Shown: positions 7,622-18,711 of the stretch, piece after piece | Position numbering within the stretch: the stretch's first letter is position 1 | Layout: the number at the start of each line of letters is the position of its first letter | Assembly (NCBI GenBank): GCA_027026755.1 | Contig: JALVNE010000352.1 | Coordinates: forward strand, 1-64,000 | Reading direction: 5' to 3' | Source of the DNA: Sedimenticola sp. | GTDB lineage: Bacteria > Pseudomonadota > Gammaproteobacteria > Chromatiales > Chromatiaceae | Length of the DNA stretch: 64,000 bases | The notes under the pieces: model-generated | Databases searched by the model: none | The model's input: only the letters and a program-made list of their open reading frames with translations | Told to the model about the DNA's origin: nothing | Translations under genes and position numbers: made by a program

Positions 7622-8140
7622 ATGAATCAGGCACCCAAAACCTTTGTGCTGGGGGAAACCCGGGGAGAGCAGCGTATTGCCGGTGTGGAGGCAATGCGCC
7701 AGCATAGCTGCGCCATGGCGGAGGGTTGCCGGCGCCGGCTGCTGGTCTATTCGCACCGCCTGAACCCGGAGATCTACAACCAGGGTTGTTTCGTGGAAGC
7801 AGTAAGGCAGCTCATCATCCGTCATGCCAATACCCGCATCCGGCTGTTGGTCGCCGATACCACGGAACTGGGCAGAGGCGGACACCGCTTGGTGCAGTTT
7901 GCCCAGGACATGGCCAGTAGCGTGGAGATCCGCCGCCGCGCCCCGGAGTTCGATGGCGATTTGCGCAGTTTCCTTCTGGCGGACGAAAGTGGCTATATCC
8001 TGCGCAATCTCTGGCATGACCTGAACAATGCGCGGGGCAGCTATTACGATCCGCCGCGAGTGCGCAATCTTGCCGAGGAGTTCATGCAGGCCTGGGAACA
8101 GAGTGAGCCTGATCCCGCCTTGCGCCGTCTTGCCTTATAG
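7622..8140 (+). CDS. Conserved protein of unknown function (DUF7931-like?)
   Basis: The ATG at 7622 follows GGGAGGC and gives 172 residues without signal peptide or membrane segment. The core reads RRRLLVYSHRLNPEIYNQGC, then VRQLIIRHANTRIRLLVAD and a later RNLAEEFMQAWEQSEPDPALRR. This pattern resembles cytoplasmic domains sometimes found fused to acetyltransferases (I recall the label DUF7931), but I cannot confirm that. It is probably cotranscribed with the preceding lipoprotein gene. Confidence 0.7.
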   Translation: MNQAPKTFVLGETRGEQRIAGVEAMRQHSCAMAEGCRRRLLVYSHRLNPEIYNQGCFVEAVRQLIIRHANTRIRLLVADTTELGRGGHRLVQFAQDMASSVEIRRRAPEFDGDLRSFLLADESGYILRNLWHDLNNARGSYYDPPRVRNLAEEFMQAWEQSEPDPALRRLAL

Positions 8141-8150
8141 ATTCAAGGAC

Positions 8151-8383
8151 AGCGCCATTTTCGATGGCCGTAAGCCATTGAAAATGGAGGAATCGGAAAA
8201 TCGCACTTTTCCGATTCCGAGACGTGAAAGCCCAGGGATGGGCTTTTACGACATCCTCCGCGATGCAGGGATGCATCGCCATTTTCGATGGCCGTAAGCC
8301 ATTGAAAATGGAGGAATCGGAAAATCGCACTTTTCCGATTCCGAGACGTGAAAGCCCAGGGATGGGCTTTTACGACATCCTCC
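8151..8383 (+). repeat. Multi-hairpin repeat family A, two tandem copies
   Basis: Two nearly identical units are arranged head to tail with a 124-bp period; CCATTTTCGATGG begins at 8155 and 8279. Each unit carries the hairpins CCATTTTC/GAAAATGG, AATCGGAAAA/TTTTCCGATT and AAAGCCCA/TGGGCTTT, and the units are joined by GCGATGC/GCATCGC. Near-identity of the tandem units suggests recent duplication. It directly follows the stop of the upstream gene. Confidence 0.9.
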
Positions 8384-8452
8384 AAAGGGTAGAGGAAACG
8401 TCCAGGAGCCGCGGTGGCGCATGATTTCACGCCATGGCGTTGGCCTGGAATA

Positions 8453-8495
8453 ACTCCCTCCCCCGCTCGCGGGGGAGGGTTGGGGAGGGGGTGAG
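8453..8495. repeat. C/G-rich intergenic hairpin (family E)
   Basis: CCCTCCCCCGC and GCGGGGGAGGG form a long perfect stem, followed by TTGGGGAGGGGGTGAGG. It lies between the family A repeat and the radC stop. It may terminate transcription from either side but has no U-tract. Confidence 0.7.
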
Positions 8496-8546
8496 GAAGT
8501 TTCATTCTTCCCTCACCCTGGCCCTCCGTTCGTGGCCGGAACGGGG

Positions 8547-9221
8547 CTACAGCATGCCTCGCTCCGCCAGGGAAACACAGTGGTCATGGCCAATGACGAT
8601 GTGATCCAGTACGCGGATGTCCACCAGGGCCAGGGCTTCTGTGAGCCGCTGGGTGATATGCGCGTCGGCCCTGCTGGGTTCCGCCACGCCTGAGGGGTGG
8701 TTGTGAGCGAAGATCACCGCCGCGGCATTGTGATGCAGGCAGCGCCGCAACACCTCCCGGGGATAGACGCTGGCGCCGTCTATGGTGCCCTGGAACAGCT
8801 CCTCGAAAGCAATCACCCGGTGACGGTTGTCCAGGAAGACGCAGGCGAAGACCTCGTGGGGGTAGGATTGCAAACGGGTGCGAAGGTAGCGCCGGGTGGC
8901 CTCGGGCGATGTCAGCACATCGTTTCTTGCCAGTGATTCCCCCAGGTGGCGGTGGGCCATTTCCAGCACCGCCTGAAGCTGGCAGAACTTCGCGTCTCCC
9001 AGCCCCGGCATGGCGCAGAAGCTTTCCCGGTCGGCTGCCAGCAATGGCTGCAGGCCACCAAATTCTTGCAACAGGTCACGGGCAAGATCCAGGGCGCTTC
9101 TGCCCCTGGTGCCGGTTCTGAGAAAGATTGCCAGGAGTTCCGCGTCGGAAAGCGACTTCGCTCCCGAACGCAGCAGTTTTTCCCTTGGCCGTTCCTGGGC
9201 CGGCCAGTCCGTGATCGCCAT
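8547..9221 (-). CDS. radC: RadC family JAMM-domain protein
   Basis: The 224-residue product begins [17 protein letters not shown], as in RadC, then a helix-hairpin-helix region ([15 protein letters not shown]) and the C-terminal MPN+/JAMM domain with the metal motif [14 protein letters not shown] and an upstream conserved Glu. Homologues were once linked to DNA repair, but the biochemical role is unsettled. The frame continues far upstream of the chosen ATG, antisense to coaBC; that part is not coding. It is divergent from coaBC, the usual gammaproteobacterial arrangement. Confidence 0.93.
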   Translation of the reverse strand: MAITDWPAQERPREKLLRSGAKSLSDAELLAIFLRTGTRGRSALDLARDLLQEFGGLQPLLAADRESFCAMPGLGDAKFCQLQAVLEMAHRHLGESLARNDVLTSPEATRRYLRTRLQSYPHEVFACVFLDNRHRVIAFEELFQGTIDGASVYPREVLRRCLHHNAAAVIFAHNHPSGVAEPSRADAHITQRLTEALALVDIRVLDHIVIGHDHCVSLAERGML

Positions 9222-9404
9222 TTCTTCAAATCCCTGAAGTATCGAAATTCCGGTTGTCCCGGTGCCTTGCCCATGCAGGCAGCCACAGTATACTCCAGGG
9301 GCCCGACGGGCTGGCAAGCTGGATTGGGCTACCCTCTTTGCACCGGTCACGGCATACAGGTACCCTATGGTCCAATCATTTTGTCTCACAGTTCTTGGTG
9401 ATAC

Positions 9405-10604
9405 GTGAAGGGCATTGAAACCGGAAACAATCTGTTGCTGGGAGTCACGGGCGGTATTGCTGCCTACAAGAGTGTCGAGCTGGCCAGGTTGTTTCGCAAG
9501 GCGGGCGTCAATGTCCGCGTGGTCATGACCGAAGCGGCCACGCGCTTCGTAGGGCCCATGAGCTTTCAGGCAGTGACCGGGCAGCCGGTGTCGGTGCGCC
9601 TGTTCGATGAGGAACACGAAGCGGCCATGGGGCATATCGAACTGGCGCGCTGGGCGGACCACCTGCTCATCGCGCCGGCCAGCGCTGATTTTCTCGCGCG
9701 CATGGCCCATGGCCTGGGTGACGACCTGTTGTCCACCCTCTGCCTGGCGACGCCTGCGCCGGTGACGGTGGCGCCGGCCATGAACATCAACATGTGGAAG
9801 CATGCGGCGACGCAGGCCAATCTCTCTCTGCTGGCGGAGCGGGGTGTGCAGCTGCTTGGGCCGGCCAACGGTGAACAGGCCTGCGGGGATACGGGGCCCG
9901 GACGCATGCTGGAAGCGGCTGAAATTGTTTCCCGGTTGATGTACCCTCGGAAAACCGGATTTTTCGCCGGAAAGCGGGTGCTTGTTACAGCGGGTCCGAC
10001 TCGCGAAGCCGTGGATCCCGTGCGTTTCATCAGCAACAGAAGTTCCGGGAAAATGGGGTTTGCCCTGGCGCAGGCCTTCGCTGAACAGGGCGCTGAGGTG
10101 CTCCTGGTGACGGGCCCGGTGGTGCTGGAGACGCCAGCCGGGGTGCGGCGCATCGATGTCCAGTCCGCCCGGCAGATGCATGCGGCCGTGTTCGACAACC
10201 TGGAGGGGGTGGATGTGTTTGCCGCCTGTGCCGCAGTAGCCGATTACCGCCCCGAGAATCCGCCGGCCCAGAAGATCAAGAAGAACGCGGAGCGCATGGA
10301 GCTGACCCTGGTGAGGAACCCGGACATTCTCGCCGAAGTGGCTGCTCTGGAGAACGGGCCCTTCACCCTGGGGTTTGCGGCGGAAACCCGGGCGCTGGCG
10401 GACTATGCCAAAACCAAGCTGGCGAAAAAGGGGCTGGACATGATTGCAGCCAACCTGGTCGGGGAGGACCTGGGCTTCGAGGTGGAGCAGAACGCCTTGC
10501 TGATTCTCTGGCCTGGGGGAGAAGCAACACTGCCGGTGCAGGACAAGAAAAGTCTGGCGCGGGAGTTGATCGCGATCCTGGCCGAACAATACCAACGACG
10601 ATGA
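9405..10604 (+). CDS. coaBC: Bifunctional phosphopantothenoylcysteine decarboxylase / phosphopantothenate-cysteine ligase
   Basis: A GTG start gives 399 residues. The N-terminal CoaC flavoprotein domain has [11 protein letters not shown], the catalytic-His segment [18 protein letters not shown] and the CGDTGPGRM substrate-clamp motif. The C-terminal CoaB domain starts [20 protein letters not shown] and includes the KIKK motif. The enzyme couples cysteine to phosphopantothenate and decarboxylates the product in coenzyme A synthesis. In Pseudomonas, dut follows; here the next gene is the AlgC-like gene, 45 bp away. Confidence 0.96.
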   Translation: MKGIETGNNLLLGVTGGIAAYKSVELARLFRKAGVNVRVVMTEAATRFVGPMSFQAVTGQPVSVRLFDEEHEAAMGHIELARWADHLLIAPASADFLARMAHGLGDDLLSTLCLATPAPVTVAPAMNINMWKHAATQANLSLLAERGVQLLGPANGEQACGDTGPGRMLEAAEIVSRLMYPRKTGFFAGKRVLVTAGPTREAVDPVRFISNRSSGKMGFALAQAFAEQGAEVLLVTGPVVLETPAGVRRIDVQSARQMHAAVFDNLEGVDVFAACAAVADYRPENPPAQKIKKNAERMELTLVRNPDILAEVAALENGPFTLGFAAETRALADYAKTKLAKKGLDMIAANLVGEDLGFEVEQNALLILWPGGEATLPVQDKKSLARELIAILAEQYQRR

Positions 10605-10649
10605 GTATGGAATAAAACAGGGGAACTGCGTGAAAGGGGAGAAGGGGAA

Positions 10650-13130
10650 ATGCTGAGAAAGAAAAAGAAGGATGAGGCGTCTGCTTCCGCAGGCAGTCCG
10701 CCGGCCACAACGGGCAGGCCGCACACCATATTCTATTATTTCATTCCTGTACTGGTCGTTGCGGCCCTTGCCGTTTCCGGCCTGATGGTGGGACAAAGCT
10801 GGCTCAGCGAGCGTAACGCCGCCGGCAAAGTGCGGGACGCGGCGGGATTCGTGGCAAAGACTTTTCAGCAGTATGTATCCGCAGTGGTGACCGGGAAAAC
10901 GGACATGGTCAGGGTGGTCGCAGACAGTGGCTATGTTCGCAAAGCCCCATCCGGAGGTGATGAGGTCATGGCCAGAGTCGGGGAGACACTGAAGAAGAAA
11001 CTGCCCGACGCCTTGTGGGTCCGTCTGCTTCCCGCCAGGGGCTGGGACGACGAGAAGATCCAGAAAACCCTGCACGGGAGTTTTGCAGCAGCCGAAATGT
11101 ATCAGCAGCTTCGCCGCCGGGGGAAAATGGTGCCCGCCGAAGCGCTGAAGGATGCAAAGGGAAAGAGCTATTTCCTGCTTGCGATTCCCGTTACCAACGG
11201 TAGCGAACTCGCAGGCGTCCTGTTTGCGGCATTCCCCATGAAACTGGTGTCGGAAAGGTTCGGGGAATTCAGATCGGAGAATATCGGCCTGGTGCTGGAA
11301 CAGGACAAGAACCTGCCCCTGCTCAGTGCCGGAAGGTCTGAGGGCAGCCAGATCGGGAGCCTCCCAGTATCAGGTACCCTGTGGAAAATCCGGTATTTCA
11401 TGGGAGGCATTGCGGGCTTGTCCATTCCTGTGCTCGTGGGGCTTGCCCTGGGAAGTATTGCACTGCTTCTGCTCGCCATTTACTGGGTCTACCAGCAACT
11501 GAGGCGTGATTTCAATGCCGACATGGGCATGGTGGTGACCCTGGTAGATGCCACCCTCAAGAGAAAGGGGGCGGTTACCCAGGTGCCGCGACTGGTCGAG
11601 TCCCTGCCGGCGGTGGAGGTGCTCACGCGTTACGCCCAGGCGACACGTACCGCGGCCACTGCCGCGGAGCACAAGGACAACAAGGCGGGGCAGCCCAGCC
11701 TGGTGGCAAGCGACCTCGAGAAGTCCGCTTCCGAAGAGCCAGTACGCATTCCCGAAGAGAAATTGCCGGAATTTCTGTTCCGCGCCAGCCTGATCCGCGG
11801 GCGTGGCGGTATGGATATCGACGAGGAGATATCCAAGGCGGTTGGTCTGGTGCTGGGCAGCATGGTGCAGGAAGCGGGTGGCAATAGTATCTATGTGGGG
11901 CGCGACAACCGCTCGGGCAGCGATGCCTATTCTGCTTCGCTGGTTGCCGGCATTCTTGCTTCCGGTTGTGACGTGATAGACGCGGGGGTGGCTCCCATGC
12001 CCTTGTTGTCCTTTGCCTCCAGCGTATCCGCCACGACATCTGCGGTGCTGGTTACCGGCGGACACAATACATCGGATTTCAACGGTTTCAAGATCATTCT
12101 GGAGGGCAGGCCAATTTCCGATGAACAACTTCGGGAACTTCGTGGGCGCATGATGAATGGAGAATCCCGGCGTGGCGTGGGGCAGCTGGACAGCCGGGAG
12201 TTGAGTGGTGAATACCTGCACACGGTGCTGGAAGACGTTCAGCTCATAGAAGGCATGAAGGTGGTGCTGGACTGCGGCAATGGCATCACAGGCGCTTTGG
12301 CCACCCGTATGCTGGAGGGCTTGGGCTGTGAAGTGACCTCCCTGTTTTGCGAATCCGATGGCAACTATCCCAACCATCCCCCGGACCCCTCCAATCCGGA
12401 CAATCTGAGCGCCTTGTGCGCGGAAGTACGGACAGCGGGGGCGGACATGGGACTGGCTCTCGACGCGGATGGCGATGCGCTGGCCATCGTGGATGAGAAG
12501 GGGCAGGTGATGACCACGGACCAGCTCATCATGATGCTTGCCGTGGATATCATCCGCCGGCATCCCGGAGCCGATATCATTTATGACGTTGCCAGCAGTG
12601 CCAGCCTGGCTGCAACCATCCTGGCCAATGGCGGGCGCCCCATCATGTGGAAAACCGGACATGGACACATGAGGGACAAGCTGGAAGAAACTGGCGGACT
12701 GCTGGCGGGCGAACAGACGGGGCACATCTACATAAAGGAGCGCTGGCATGGCTTCGACGATGGTCTGTATGCCGCGGCGCGTCTCATGGAGATTATTTCC
12801 ATCGAGTCTGTGCCAGTCTCCAGCGCCTTTGCCGAGTATCCTCCTGCCCTGGCCACACCGCTGATCCGGCTGGAGACGCCGGCGGGGAAGGCCGGGCGGA
12901 TCGTCGAGTACTTCCGCAACAAAGGCAATTTTGCCGATGCTGATATCATGGACATGGACGGCCTGCGCGTGGAGTATTCCGAAGCATGGGGGCTGGTGCG
13001 TGCCTCCAACACGGAATCGGCCCTGGTATTCCGTTTCGAAGCAAGCAGCGACGAGGCACTGGAACGCGTCAAGAGCCAGTTCAGGGACTTGCTCAGGGAA
13101 GCAGCCCCGGAGTTGTCCGCGCCATTTTGA
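10650..13130 (+). CDS. AlgC-like phosphohexomutase homologue fused to a membrane sensor module, active-site residues altered
   Basis: The ATG at 10650 follows GGGGAA and gives 826 residues. Transmembrane helices at about 27-48 and 251-281 flank a roughly 200-residue extracytoplasmic region; a linker leads to a phosphomannomutase/phosphoglucomutase domain at about 372-826. The order coaBC-this-argB matches algC in Pseudomonas, and the [20 protein letters not shown] block is clearly AlgC-like. However, the phosphoserine motif TxSHNP reads TGGHNT (Gly471 in place of Ser), the metal loop reads DADGDA instead of DxDGDR, and the sugar loop reads GEQTGH instead of GEMSGH. From family knowledge the Ser carries the phosphate, so normal mutase activity is doubtful. 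It may be a receptor-like or regulatory homologue. Confidence 0.85.
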   Translation: MLRKKKKDEASASAGSPPATTGRPHTIFYYFIPVLVVAALAVSGLMVGQSWLSERNAAGKVRDAAGFVAKTFQQYVSAVVTGKTDMVRVVADSGYVRKAPSGGDEVMARVGETLKKKLPDALWVRLLPARGWDDEKIQKTLHGSFAAAEMYQQLRRRGKMVPAEALKDAKGKSYFLLAIPVTNGSELAGVLFAAFPMKLVSERFGEFRSENIGLVLEQDKNLPLLSAGRSEGSQIGSLPVSGTLWKIRYFMGGIAGLSIPVLVGLALGSIALLLLAIYWVYQQLRRDFNADMGMVVTLVDATLKRKGAVTQVPRLVESLPAVEVLTRYAQATRTAATAAEHKDNKAGQPSLVASDLEKSASEEPVRIPEEKLPEFLFRASLIRGRGGMDIDEEISKAVGLVLGSMVQEAGGNSIYVGRDNRSGSDAYSASLVAGILASGCDVIDAGVAPMPLLSFASSVSATTSAVLVTGGHNTSDFNGFKIILEGRPISDEQLRELRGRMMNGESRRGVGQLDSRELSGEYLHTVLEDVQLIEGMKVVLDCGNGITGALATRMLEGLGCEVTSLFCESDGNYPNHPPDPSNPDNLSALCAEVRTAGADMGLALDADGDALAIVDEKGQVMTTDQLIMMLAVDIIRRHPGADIIYDVASSASLAATILANGGRPIMWKTGHGHMRDKLEETGGLLAGEQTGHIYIKERWHGFDDGLYAAARLMEIISIESVPVSSAFAEYPPALATPLIRLETPAGKAGRIVEYFRNKGNFADADIMDMDGLRVEYSEAWGLVRASNTESALVFRFEASSDEALERVKSQFRDLLREAAPELSAPF

Positions 13131-13177
13131 GCCCGGGTTCCCAACAGGATGGTCGCCAGTTATCCAATCACGAGTAG

Positions 13178-14074
<897 letters not shown>

Positions 14075-14076
14075 TC

Positions 14077-14655
14077 ATGGCAGGTAAACGCAAGCAGGCC
14101 ATCCTGGAAGCCCTGGCCAGGGAACTGGAAGCGCGCCCCGGCGGCAGGATCACCACGGCCGGACTGGCGCGGGCCGTGGGGGTGTCGGAAGCGGCGCTCT
14201 ATCGCCATTTTCCCAGCAAGGCGCGGATGTATGAAGGGCTGATCAGCTTCGCGGAAGACGGCATCTTTTCGCGCATCAATCAGATCATGGAAGAAGACAG
14301 GGAAACCCGCCAGCGCTGCGCCAGGGTGTTGTATCTGCTGCTGGGCTTTGCCGAGCGCAACCCCGGCATCGTGCGCGTACTGCTGGGTGACGCCTTGGTG
14401 GGAGAGCACGAACGGCTCCACGAGCGTATCCAGATGTTCTTCGAACGGCTGCAGATGCAGTTCCGGCAAATCCTGCGCGAGGCCAGGCTGCGCGATGACG
14501 TGGTACTGCCGGTATCTTCGGAAGCCGCCGCCGAGATCCTGGTGGTCTATGTCGAAGGGCGTATGCAGCAGTTCCTGCGCACCCGCTTCAAGGTTTCCCC
14601 CCTGTCCGGCTGGGAGGCGGATTGGGGCATCATCGACCGGGGCCTGTTTTCCTGA
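14077..14655 (+). CDS. slmA: Nucleoid occlusion factor SlmA (TetR family)
   Basis: The 192-residue protein has a TetR helix-turn-helix (RITTAGLARAVGVSEAALYR, then HFPSKARMYEGL) and the SlmA-type core LLLGFAERNPGIVRVLLGDAL. SlmA binds specific sites across the chromosome and blocks FtsZ polymerisation over the nucleoid. It starts 2 bp after argB and ends beside a perfect GCCGCCATGGCGGC palindrome shared with the convergent gene. Confidence 0.92.
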   Translation: MAGKRKQAILEALARELEARPGGRITTAGLARAVGVSEAALYRHFPSKARMYEGLISFAEDGIFSRINQIMEEDRETRQRCARVLYLLLGFAERNPGIVRVLLGDALVGEHERLHERIQMFFERLQMQFRQILREARLRDDVVLPVSSEAAAEILVVYVEGRMQQFLRTRFKVSPLSGWEADWGIIDRGLFS

Positions 14656-14672
14656 ACAGAAGCAGGACATCC

Positions 14673-14692
14673 GCCGCCATGGCGGCTATTTT
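14673..14692 (+). terminator. Possible terminator between convergent slmA and DUF4124 gene
   Basis: The perfect palindrome GCCGCCATGGCGGC is followed by TATTTT, 17 bp after the slmA stop. The U-tract is short. Flanking GCAGGA/TCCTGC can extend the stem. It overlaps the stop codon of the opposing gene. Confidence 0.5.
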
Positions 14693-15666
14693 CCTGCCTC
14701 CTTCAGTATGCTGGGCCGGAAGCTTTCCCTGAGGCGCAGGGCGTCCTTGCGGGTGCACCAGGTATCCGTGGCGACTTTCTTCTTGCACTGGATATCCAGG
14801 AAGATGATTTCCGCGTCGGAATCCTCGGTCTTCAGCCGTGACACGGTAAGACTCAGATCCTTGTCGTCCCTTGGCGGTTGCGTGATGAAAATATGATCGG
14901 CGTCCACATACACGGGTGTGGTGGCATGCTTCTTGGCGAATTCCTTGGCCTTCGCCCACAGCCTGTCGCATTGGGCCGTGGTGTCGCAATGCAGCACGGT
15001 CTTGACGATGGCTTCATCATTTGCATTGGACTTCTTGGCAGTCGCCTTGGGCTGGTTTTCTTCCTTGAGCTTGCGCAGTTCCCGGAACCGCTTGAGGTCC
15101 AGGGCATATTTGGCGCGGATTTGTTTCTTGCCGTTTTCCTGGCGCAGAATGGAAGCGTAGTTCTCGTTGATCTCCTTGCGGGTATTTTCAATGCCTTTTT
15201 TCAGTTGCTGCGGAATGGGTTTGCCCTGACGTTCCAGTGATGCCGCGCGCTTCTTGTGGGAGGAAAGGCGGTCCTTCAGGCGGGCGATGTTGTTGTAAGT
15301 GATGCGAATCTGTGCATCATAAGTGGCCAGTTTTCCGTCCCTGGCCAGGATGATCTCGTCTTCGTTACGGTAGGTGCTGAGCAATACCCGGTCCCGGGCG
15401 CGCTGTTCTTCCAGGCGGCGCCGGGTTTCTTCCTGCAGCTTTCTGACCCGCTGTTCCTCCGCAATTTCTTCCGGGGTCTTGGCGCGATCCTTCTTCTCGA
15501 TGACCAGGCCGCGTTTGTCGAGTTCCTCGTGGGATTTTTTCACCGCAGTGGGTGGGATTTTGTCCGAATACTGGACATGGCCGTTTTCATCCACCCATTT
15601 GTACAGCTTGGCGTGGGCGGACAGACTGATTGCGGCAAGAAGAATGGCTAGGAAAAGAACGCGCAT
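14686..15666 (-). CDS. Exported DUF4124-domain protein
   Basis: The ATG at 15666 follows an AGGAAA ribosome site and gives 326 residues; the frame extends 17 codons further without an equally good site. A signal peptide (about 1-19, ending SAHA) precedes a DUF4124 domain, KLYKWVDENGHVQYSDKIPP. A long, highly charged coiled coil follows (about residues 50-215), then a compact domain with a YVDADHIFITQPP stretch and CDTTAQCDRLW. DUF4124 proteins are periplasmic and of unknown role. The gene is divergent from the TSUP transporter gene. Confidence 0.85.
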   Translation of the reverse strand: MRVLFLAILLAAISLSAHAKLYKWVDENGHVQYSDKIPPTAVKKSHEELDKRGLVIEKKDRAKTPEEIAEEQRVRKLQEETRRRLEEQRARDRVLLSTYRNEDEIILARDGKLATYDAQIRITYNNIARLKDRLSSHKKRAASLERQGKPIPQQLKKGIENTRKEINENYASILRQENGKKQIRAKYALDLKRFRELRKLKEENQPKATAKKSNANDEAIVKTVLHCDTTAQCDRLWAKAKEFAKKHATTPVYVDADHIFITQPPRDDKDLSLTVSRLKTEDSDAEIIFLDIQCKKKVATDTWCTRKDALRLRESFRPSILKEAGK

Positions 15667-15739
15667 GGGTTTTCCTGTCTGTAGGATAATCAACATGATG
15701 CGCAAGAGAATAATCAATTTTTCCGGAAATTACATCTGA

Positions 15740-16486
15740 ATGGATCAACTGCTGCTGTTTTTTGTGTCCCTTGTAGCAAACCTGTTTTCCGCCTTTTCAG
15801 GTGGAGGGGCCGGCCTGCTGCAGCTTCCCGTACTCATTTTCCTGGGCCTGCCGTTCGGGGTGGCCCTTGCCACCCACAAGGTGGCCTCGGTGGCTCTGGG
15901 GGCGGGAGCAACCCTGAGACACCTGCGCGAAAACACCCTCGAACGCGGTTTTACCCTGTTCGTGCTGGCTACGGGCCTGCCCGGCGTGATCCTGGGGGCG
16001 AATATCATCCTGCATGTGCCCGGCCGCATGGCGGAGGTCGCCCTGGGCTGCCTGACCCTGGGGCTGGGGCTCTATTCCGGCAGCAAAGCCAGGCTGGGGC
16101 AGGATTACCGGCCTGGGCACCGGGACAGGCGGGGCATGATGCTGGGGGGGATGGTGCTGTTCTTTTTGGGGGTGCTCAATGGTTCGCTCACTTCCGGAAC
16201 CGGCCTGTTCGTGACCCTGTGGCTGGTGGGCTGGTTCGGGCTGGATTACAAACGGGCCGTGGCCTATACCCTGGTGCTGGTGGGGCTGTTCTGGAATGGA
16301 ACCGGCGCGCTCACCCTGGGCCTGCTGGGCAGCATAAAATGGGGCTGGCTGCCGGCGCTGCTGGCCGGCTCCCTCATAGGCGGCTATGCCGGGGCGCACC
16401 TGGCCATACGTCAGGGCAACCGCTGGATCAAGCGGGCCTTCGAAATCATTTCCATTCTGGTGGGCATCAAGCTTATCGTTGGTTGA
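15740..16486 (+). CDS. TSUP (TauE/SafE) family anion exporter
   Basis: The 248-residue product is an integral membrane protein with about eight hydrophobic segments and the family pattern FSGGGAGLLQLPVLIFLGLP near the start, a GLPGVILGANI loop and an internally repeated half starting LNGSLTSGTGLFVTLW. TSUP proteins export sulfite, sulfoacetate or related organosulfur anions, but the substrate cannot be read from the sequence. It is a single gene, divergent from the DUF4124 gene, followed by 181 bp that hold a C/G-rich hairpin. Confidence 0.85.
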   Translation: MDQLLLFFVSLVANLFSAFSGGGAGLLQLPVLIFLGLPFGVALATHKVASVALGAGATLRHLRENTLERGFTLFVLATGLPGVILGANIILHVPGRMAEVALGCLTLGLGLYSGSKARLGQDYRPGHRDRRGMMLGGMVLFFLGVLNGSLTSGTGLFVTLWLVGWFGLDYKRAVAYTLVLVGLFWNGTGALTLGLLGSIKWGWLPALLAGSLIGGYAGAHLAIRQGNRWIKRAFEIISILVGIKLIVG

Positions 16487-16587
16487 AGACTCACCGGGGC
16501 GCTGGATTTCAGGCTAGAATGAACGTCATCCTGCTTCACGTTATTAACTTTCATGAAGACACAGTCCCACACCCCAGGTCATGGAAA

Positions 16588-16628
16588 TTCCCTCTCCCCC
16601 TCGGGGGAGAGGGTTAGGGTGAGGGGGG
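16588..16628. repeat. C/G-rich intergenic hairpin (family E)
   Basis: CCCTCTCCCCCTCGGGGGAG continues into AGGGTTAGGGTGAGGGGGG. It is a variant of the elements at 4886-4916 and 8453-8495 and lies in the leader region of sucC. Confidence 0.65.
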
Positions 16629-16667
16629 ATTACTGGGTATATTTCCACATTAAAATGAGAGAAAGCC

Positions 16668-17828
16668 ATGAATCTGCATGAGTACCAAGCCAAGGCCCTG
16701 TTCTCCGAATATGGCATTCCCGTGCCGGAAGGGCGCGTCGCGGGGAACGCCGAAGAAGCGGCAGCAGCGGCCCGGGAGCTGGGTGGCAATCTCTGGGTGG
16801 TCAAGGCCCAGGCCCACACGGGAGGGCGCGGCAAGGCCGGGGGTGTGAAACTGGTCCGCAGCCCGGAAGAAGTGGCGCAGGCGGCGGAAGAAATACTGGG
16901 CAGGCGCCTGGTGACCCGCCAGACCGGCCCCCAGGGCCTGCCGGTGAACCAGGTGCTGGTGGAGCAGGGCAGCGACATCGCGCGGGAACTCTATCTGGGC
17001 GCGCTGCTGGACAGGGGCAGCTCCCGCATCACCTTCATGGCGTCGGCGGCCGGAGGGATGAACATCGAGGAAGTCGCCGAGCAGACGCCGGAAAAAATCA
17101 TCACCACGGCGGTGGATCCGGCTGCTGGGCTGCAGCCCTGGCAGGGGCGGCATCTGGCATTTTCCCTGGGGCTGTCGGGTGAACAGCTCAAAGCCTTTTC
17201 CCGCATCCTGGCCGCGCTGTATCGGCTGTACCTGGACAAGGACGTCAGTCTCATCGAAATCAATCCTCTCATCGTGACCGGAGCGGGTGAGCTGCTGGCC
17301 CTGGACGCCAAGATCAACATCGATGACAGCGCCCTCTACCGGCATCCCGATATCCAGGCCTTGCGGGATGTCTCCCAGGAAGACAGCCGCGAGGCCGCCG
17401 CAGCGGAACATGACCTCAACTATATCTCCCTGGACGGAAACATCGGCTGCATGGTGAACGGCGCGGGGCTGGCCATGGCGACCATGGACCTGGTGAAGCT
17501 GGAAGGCGGTGAACCGGCCAACTTTCTGGACGTGGGCGGCGGCACCACGGCGGAAAGAGTGACCGAGGCCTTCAAGCTGATTCTTTCCGATCCCAAGGTG
17601 CGGGTGGTGCTGGTGAACATCTTTGGCGGCATCGTGCGTTGTGACCTGATCGCCGAGGGCATCATCACCGCCGCACGCGGTTTGGGCATGGAAGTACCCG
17701 TGGTGGTGCGCCTGCAGGGCACCAACGCGCCACAGGGCCTGGCCATGCTGGAGGAAAGCGGGCTGGATTTCATCACCGCGGAAGATTTCACCGACGCCGC
17801 GCGAAAGGCCGTGGCGGCTGCGGCTTAG
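16668..17828 (+). CDS. sucC: Succinyl-CoA ligase, beta subunit
   Basis: The 386-residue product matches Suc[21 protein letters not shown], the ATP-grasp signature [40 protein letters not shown], and [18 protein letters not shown] near the nucleotide/CoA site. With SucD it converts succinyl-CoA to succinate with substrate-level phosphorylation in the TCA cycle. It is followed by sucD after 10 bp. Confidence 0.97.
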   Translation: MNLHEYQAKALFSEYGIPVPEGRVAGNAEEAAAAARELGGNLWVVKAQAHTGGRGKAGGVKLVRSPEEVAQAAEEILGRRLVTRQTGPQGLPVNQVLVEQGSDIARELYLGALLDRGSSRITFMASAAGGMNIEEVAEQTPEKIITTAVDPAAGLQPWQGRHLAFSLGLSGEQLKAFSRILAALYRLYLDKDVSLIEINPLIVTGAGELLALDAKINIDDSALYRHPDIQALRDVSQEDSREAAAAEHDLNYISLDGNIGCMVNGAGLAMATMDLVKLEGGEPANFLDVGGGTTAERVTEAFKLILSDPKVRVVLVNIFGGIVRCDLIAEGIITAARGLGMEVPVVVRLQGTNAPQGLAMLEESGLDFITAEDFTDAARKAVAAAA

Positions 17829-17838
17829 GGGGCAAACA

Positions 17839-18711
17839 ATGAGCATACTCGTGGACAGCAGCACCCGTGTCATCTGCCAGGGTTTCACTGGCAAACAGGG
17901 CACTTTTCATTCCGAGCAGGCCATCGCCTATGGCACCAGGCTGGTCGGTGGCGTGACCCCGGGAAAAGGGGGACAGACACACCTGGACAAGCCCGTGTTC
18001 AATACCGTGCATGAAGCGGTCAGGGAAACCGGCGCCGATGCCACCATGATCTATGTGCCGCCGCCTTTTGCCGCTGATGCCATCCTCGAAGCGGCGGATG
18101 CGGGTATCCGCGTCATTGCCTGCATCACCGAGGGAATTCCCGTGTTGGACATGCTGAAGGTGAAGGCCGCCCTGGCGACTACGGACGCGCGGCTCATCGG
18201 CCCCAACTGCCCCGGCATCATCACGCCGGGGGCCTGCAAGATTGGCATCATGCCCGGGAGCATCCATCAGCCGGGGCGCGTCGGCATCATTTCCCGCTCA
18301 GGAACCCTCACCTATGAGGCCGTGCACCAGACTACGGTGGCGGGGTTGGGGCAGAGCACTTGCGTGGGTCTGGGGGGCGATCCTATCAATGGCACCAGTT
18401 TCATCGATTGCCTGGCCTTGTTCGAGGAGGATGAGCAGACCGAAGGTGTGATCATGGTGGGTGAAATCGGCGGCGCTGCCGAGGAAGAAACTGCCGAATA
18501 CATCCGCGATCACGTAAGCAAACCCGTGGTGGCCTATATTGCCGGCGTCACGGCGCCTCCAGGAAAACGCATGGGACATGCCGGGGCCATCATCAGCGGT
18601 GGAAAAGGCACCGCCGAAGCCAAGTTCGCGGCGCTGGAGGCTGTTGGGGTGCAGGTGGTGCGTTCGCCCGCCGCCATGGGCGCGCGCATGGCAGAGATTC
18701 TGGGCTATTAA
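17839..18711 (+). CDS. sucD: Succinyl-CoA ligase, alpha subunit
   Basis: The 290-residue product has the CoA-binding N-terminus ([17 protein letters not shown]), [11 protein letters not shown], and the phosphohistidine loop [17 protein letters not shown]. It forms the alpha half of the SucCD enzyme. Its TAA stop is made of bases in the left terminal inverted repeat of the 278-bp element that follows, so any transcript continuing past the gene enters that element's hairpins. Confidence 0.97.
   Translation: MSILVDSSTRVICQGFTGKQGTFHSEQAIAYGTRLVGGVTPGKGGQTHLDKPVFNTVHEAVRETGADATMIYVPPPFAADAILEAADAGIRVIACITEGIPVLDMLKVKAALATTDARLIGPNCPGIITPGACKIGIMPGSIHQPGRVGIISRSGTLTYEAVHQTTVAGLGQSTCVGLGGDPINGTSFIDCLALFEEDEQTEGVIMVGEIGGAAEEETAEYIRDHVSKPVVAYIAGVTAPPGKRMGHAGAIISGGKGTAEAKFAALEAVGVQVVRSPAAMGARMAEILGY

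Noticed and set aside
8151-8383. CRISPR array
   Set aside because: There are only two units with a 124-bp period and no unique spacers, and no cas genes are nearby.
8547-11075. Single 842-codon minus-strand ORF extending radC far upstream
   Set aside because: Only the last 224 codons match RadC; the rest is antisense to coaBC and the AlgC-like gene.
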